Made by a program: the position numbers and the translations under genes. From Microcaldota archaeon (GTDB lineage: Archaea > Micrarchaeota > Micrarchaeia > Micrarchaeales > Micrarchaeaceae), in the NCBI GenBank assembly GCA_021819045.1, contig JAKASM010000012.1, positions 1 through 7,728 of the forward strand: 7,728 nucleotides of DNA. Direction: 5' to 3'. The notes beneath the pieces were generated by a model. The model was given only the letters and a program-made list of their open reading frames with translations. It did not search any database and had not been told where the DNA came from. Shown piece by piece: positions 6,073 through 7,728 of the stretch. Positions within the stretch are counted from its first letter, which is position 1. Every line of letters starts with the position of its first letter.

Positions 6073-7728
6073 ATGGCGAGATCTAAAAACCCAGAAAAAT
6101 ACTCCGCACTTTTCTCAAAAAGGCTGCCTGAGTTGCCTTACCTTTTCGCAGCGCTGCTGCTAATGAGTGTAGTAATAGGCATGGCCACAGTTAGCATCAT
6201 ACATCTTAGGCTCCTACCTTCAAGATTCATAAATTATATATTCATAAACGGAGTGCTTGCTGGGACTATAGCAATACTTCTGCCTACAGTCCTCACTGCC
6301 GTACTTATAAAGGCGGCAAGGCCTAAACTGAGGATGAAGCATTCTATATTCATTTCAATAATAGGCGCGGCCTCGTATTCAGTGTTTATATTGTTAGGCA
6401 GTCTTTTGCACCTTTTTTTCGGAGAGCCGGCTGCAGCAGTAACGATACTTGTAGGAGATGCCAGCTTGTTTGCCTGGTGGTTCTTCATAAATAAGGTAGT
6501 TCTCGGCTTTGGGAAAAGGGCAGTTGTTTTTGCATTAGTGCAGCCAACATTGAACGTTATTCTTTTTATTTCCGCAAGCAAGTTTATGTTCAGGTTCGAT
6601 ACAGCTTTTAATATACTGATACTTAAGCTCTATGCTGGCATCTTCATCTTCATGATAGCAAGCTACGTTCTACTGTATATTTTTGACAGGCCGTTGAAGA
6701 AGAATTTGGGTATAGGGACTGCACAAATGTTTTCTGGGATGCTCCAGAATTGGCTGTTCGATATCAGCACTGCAATATCGTTTAATACAAAACGCCGGCT
6801 CTCTCCAGACATAGAAGCAGACACGGTGGTAATAAAAAGGAGGAGCGGCGAAATAAAGGCGGTATTTTTTGCGCCTCAGATACATTATGGACCTGCCGGC
6901 AGCCTTGGCGCAAGCAATTTTCCTACAATGCTAGAGTCCTACATAAACCGAAAGTATAATGCAGTGGCTTTCATAATGCATGGTGCAGTTACCGCGGATA
7001 GAAATCCTATCTCCGCCAGCCAGTTTAGCTCTGTAAAAAGGACACTGATAGAAGGGGTAGAGGAAGCCCGGGATGCCGGGAGTGGCATACGTCTGGATGT
7101 TGGGGTTTGTTCGCCGGCAAGGGTTACAAGATTGGCTTTAGGGAGTGCATCATTCGCGTTTTTCACAAGAGCGCCGCGGATTACCGAAGATATAGGATAT
7201 GAATGCGCAAAAACCTTCAAGAAGAGGCTTTCTGAGAAAGGAACTCATCCAATACTTATAGATGCGCATAATTCAAGATTCGAGAGCGCGCCAAAAGGTG
7301 AACTTGCAGGCGTCAGATACGGCTCAACTTATATGAATGAATATATGCGGGCAATAGATAACCTGCATACAGAGTACAGTAGGAAAAAGGTGCAGATAGG
7401 GGTGGCGAGTATCGGACTATATGATGCGCTAGGTAGCCCGTTGGACCTAGCAAAAGGCAACCTCAATGCGGCACTTTTCTGTTCTGGAAGGTTAAAATAC
7501 ATGATGCTGTATTTCAACTCGAATAACATGCTGCCGGCAATGAGAGAGAAAATAATATCTTATATAAGAAGGAAGTATGGAATAACTGCTGAAGTTTATA
7601 CCACAGACACACATGCTGTTAACTCTATTGAGCATACTGTGGAGAATGTATTTGGAAGACACACTAAATTCAATAAGGTAAAAGCACATATAGACTCCAT
7701 TGTCCAGGCTGCTATTGCGGATCTTGGG
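6073..7728 (+). CDS. DUF2070 family archaeal membrane protein (partial; C-terminus off the right edge)
   Basis: The frame is open for 552 codons from the ATG at 6073 to the edge, with no stop. The N-terminal third has about six membrane helices (roughly 21-43, 55-80, 91-116, 120-140, 149-170, 178-204). The rest, from about 215, is soluble and carries the motifs I associate with DUF2070: FFAPQIHYGPAGSLGASNFP (265-284), LIDAHNSR (395-402) and TTDTHAVNS (510-518). The His/Asp residues H271, H303, D397, H399, D512 and H514 could form a metal or catalytic site, but that is inference; the family has no established function. It follows uppS by 15 bases with only a weak AGGT (6056-6059) before the start, so it is probably read from the uppS promoter. 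The family is usually about 550-600 residues, so little should be missing. Confidence 0.88.
   Translation, partial: MARSKNPEKYSALFSKRLPELPYLFAALLLMSVVIGMATVSIIHLRLLPSRFINYIFINGVLAGTIAILLPTVLTAVLIKAARPKLRMKHSIFISIIGAASYSVFILLGSLLHLFFGEPAAAVTILVGDASLFAWWFFINKVVLGFGKRAVVFALVQPTLNVILFISASKFMFRFDTAFNILILKLYAGIFIFMIASYVLLYIFDRPLKKNLGIGTAQMFSGMLQNWLFDISTAISFNTKRRLSPDIEADTVVIKRRSGEIKAVFFAPQIHYGPAGSLGASNFPTMLESYINRKYNAVAFIMHGAVTADRNPISASQFSSVKRTLIEGVEEARDAGSGIRLDVGVCSPARVTRLALGSASFAFFTRAPRITEDIGYECAKTFKKRLSEKGTHPILIDAHNSRFESAPKGELAGVRYGSTYMNEYMRAIDNLHTEYSRKKVQIGVASIGLYDALGSPLDLAKGNLNAALFCSGRLKYMMLYFNSNNMLPAMREKIISYIRRKYGITAEVYTTDTHAVNSIEHTVENVFGRHTKFNKVKAHIDSIVQAAIADLG

Noticed and set aside
6234..6581. 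Minus-strand frame of 115 codons within the DUF2070 region
   Set aside because: It is antisense to the membrane-helix part of the plus-strand open frame that continues through both ends of it; no independent signals are seen.
6592..6601. GGTTCGATAC, resembling a tRNA T-loop
   Set aside because: There is no matching acceptor, D or anticodon stem around it, and it is in-frame coding sequence of the DUF2070 gene.

Overview
The window looks archaeal, most likely from a DPANN-type lineage such as the Micrarchaeota/ARMAN group. The evidence is an archaeal-type clamp-loader large subunit (RfcL), an archaeal DUF2070 membrane protein, a single-domain KaiC-like ATPase, a RecJ-like DHH protein, heavy use of ATA (Ile) and AGG (Arg) codons, A/T-rich TATA-type promoters, very tight gene packing, and surface proteins full of N-glycosylation sequons. 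The lineage is an inference from protein style; no rRNA or other marker is present. I see no mobile element, CRISPR array, tRNA or rRNA.

Layout. (1) Bases 1-661, minus strand: the N-terminal 220 codons of a sequon-rich protein with two membrane segments, cut by the left edge. (2) Bases 662-781: a short divergent promoter region with a near-palindromic TATA element. (3) Bases 782-4056, plus strand: three genes with gaps of 6 and 8 bases, very probably one operon. They encode a KaiC-like ATPase, a membrane-anchored protein built of Cys-pair repeats, and a DHH/DHHA1 RecJ-like phosphoesterase. (4) Bases 4025-5266, minus strand: rfcL, converging on the DHH gene and overlapping it by 32 bases, with a hairpin plus T7 tract (a terminator-like element) inside the DHH coding region. 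(5) About 5266-5329: a compact divergent promoter region in which the two predicted TATA boxes and start sites appear interlocked. (6) Bases 5329-7728, plus strand: uppS (cis-prenyltransferase), then 15 bases later a DUF2070 membrane protein that runs off the right edge.

How the genes may work together. Replication and repair are represented by RfcL (loads the PCNA clamp) and the DHH nuclease-like protein. UppS should make the long-chain polyprenyl diphosphate that becomes the lipid carrier for N-glycans. That fits the two secreted or anchored proteins here, with 9 and 17 predicted external sequons. DUF2070 has no known function, and its pairing with uppS suggests a role near polyprenyl or envelope metabolism. 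The most unusual unit is the three-gene operon placing a Cys-pair-repeat surface protein between a RecA-fold ATPase and a nuclease-like protein.
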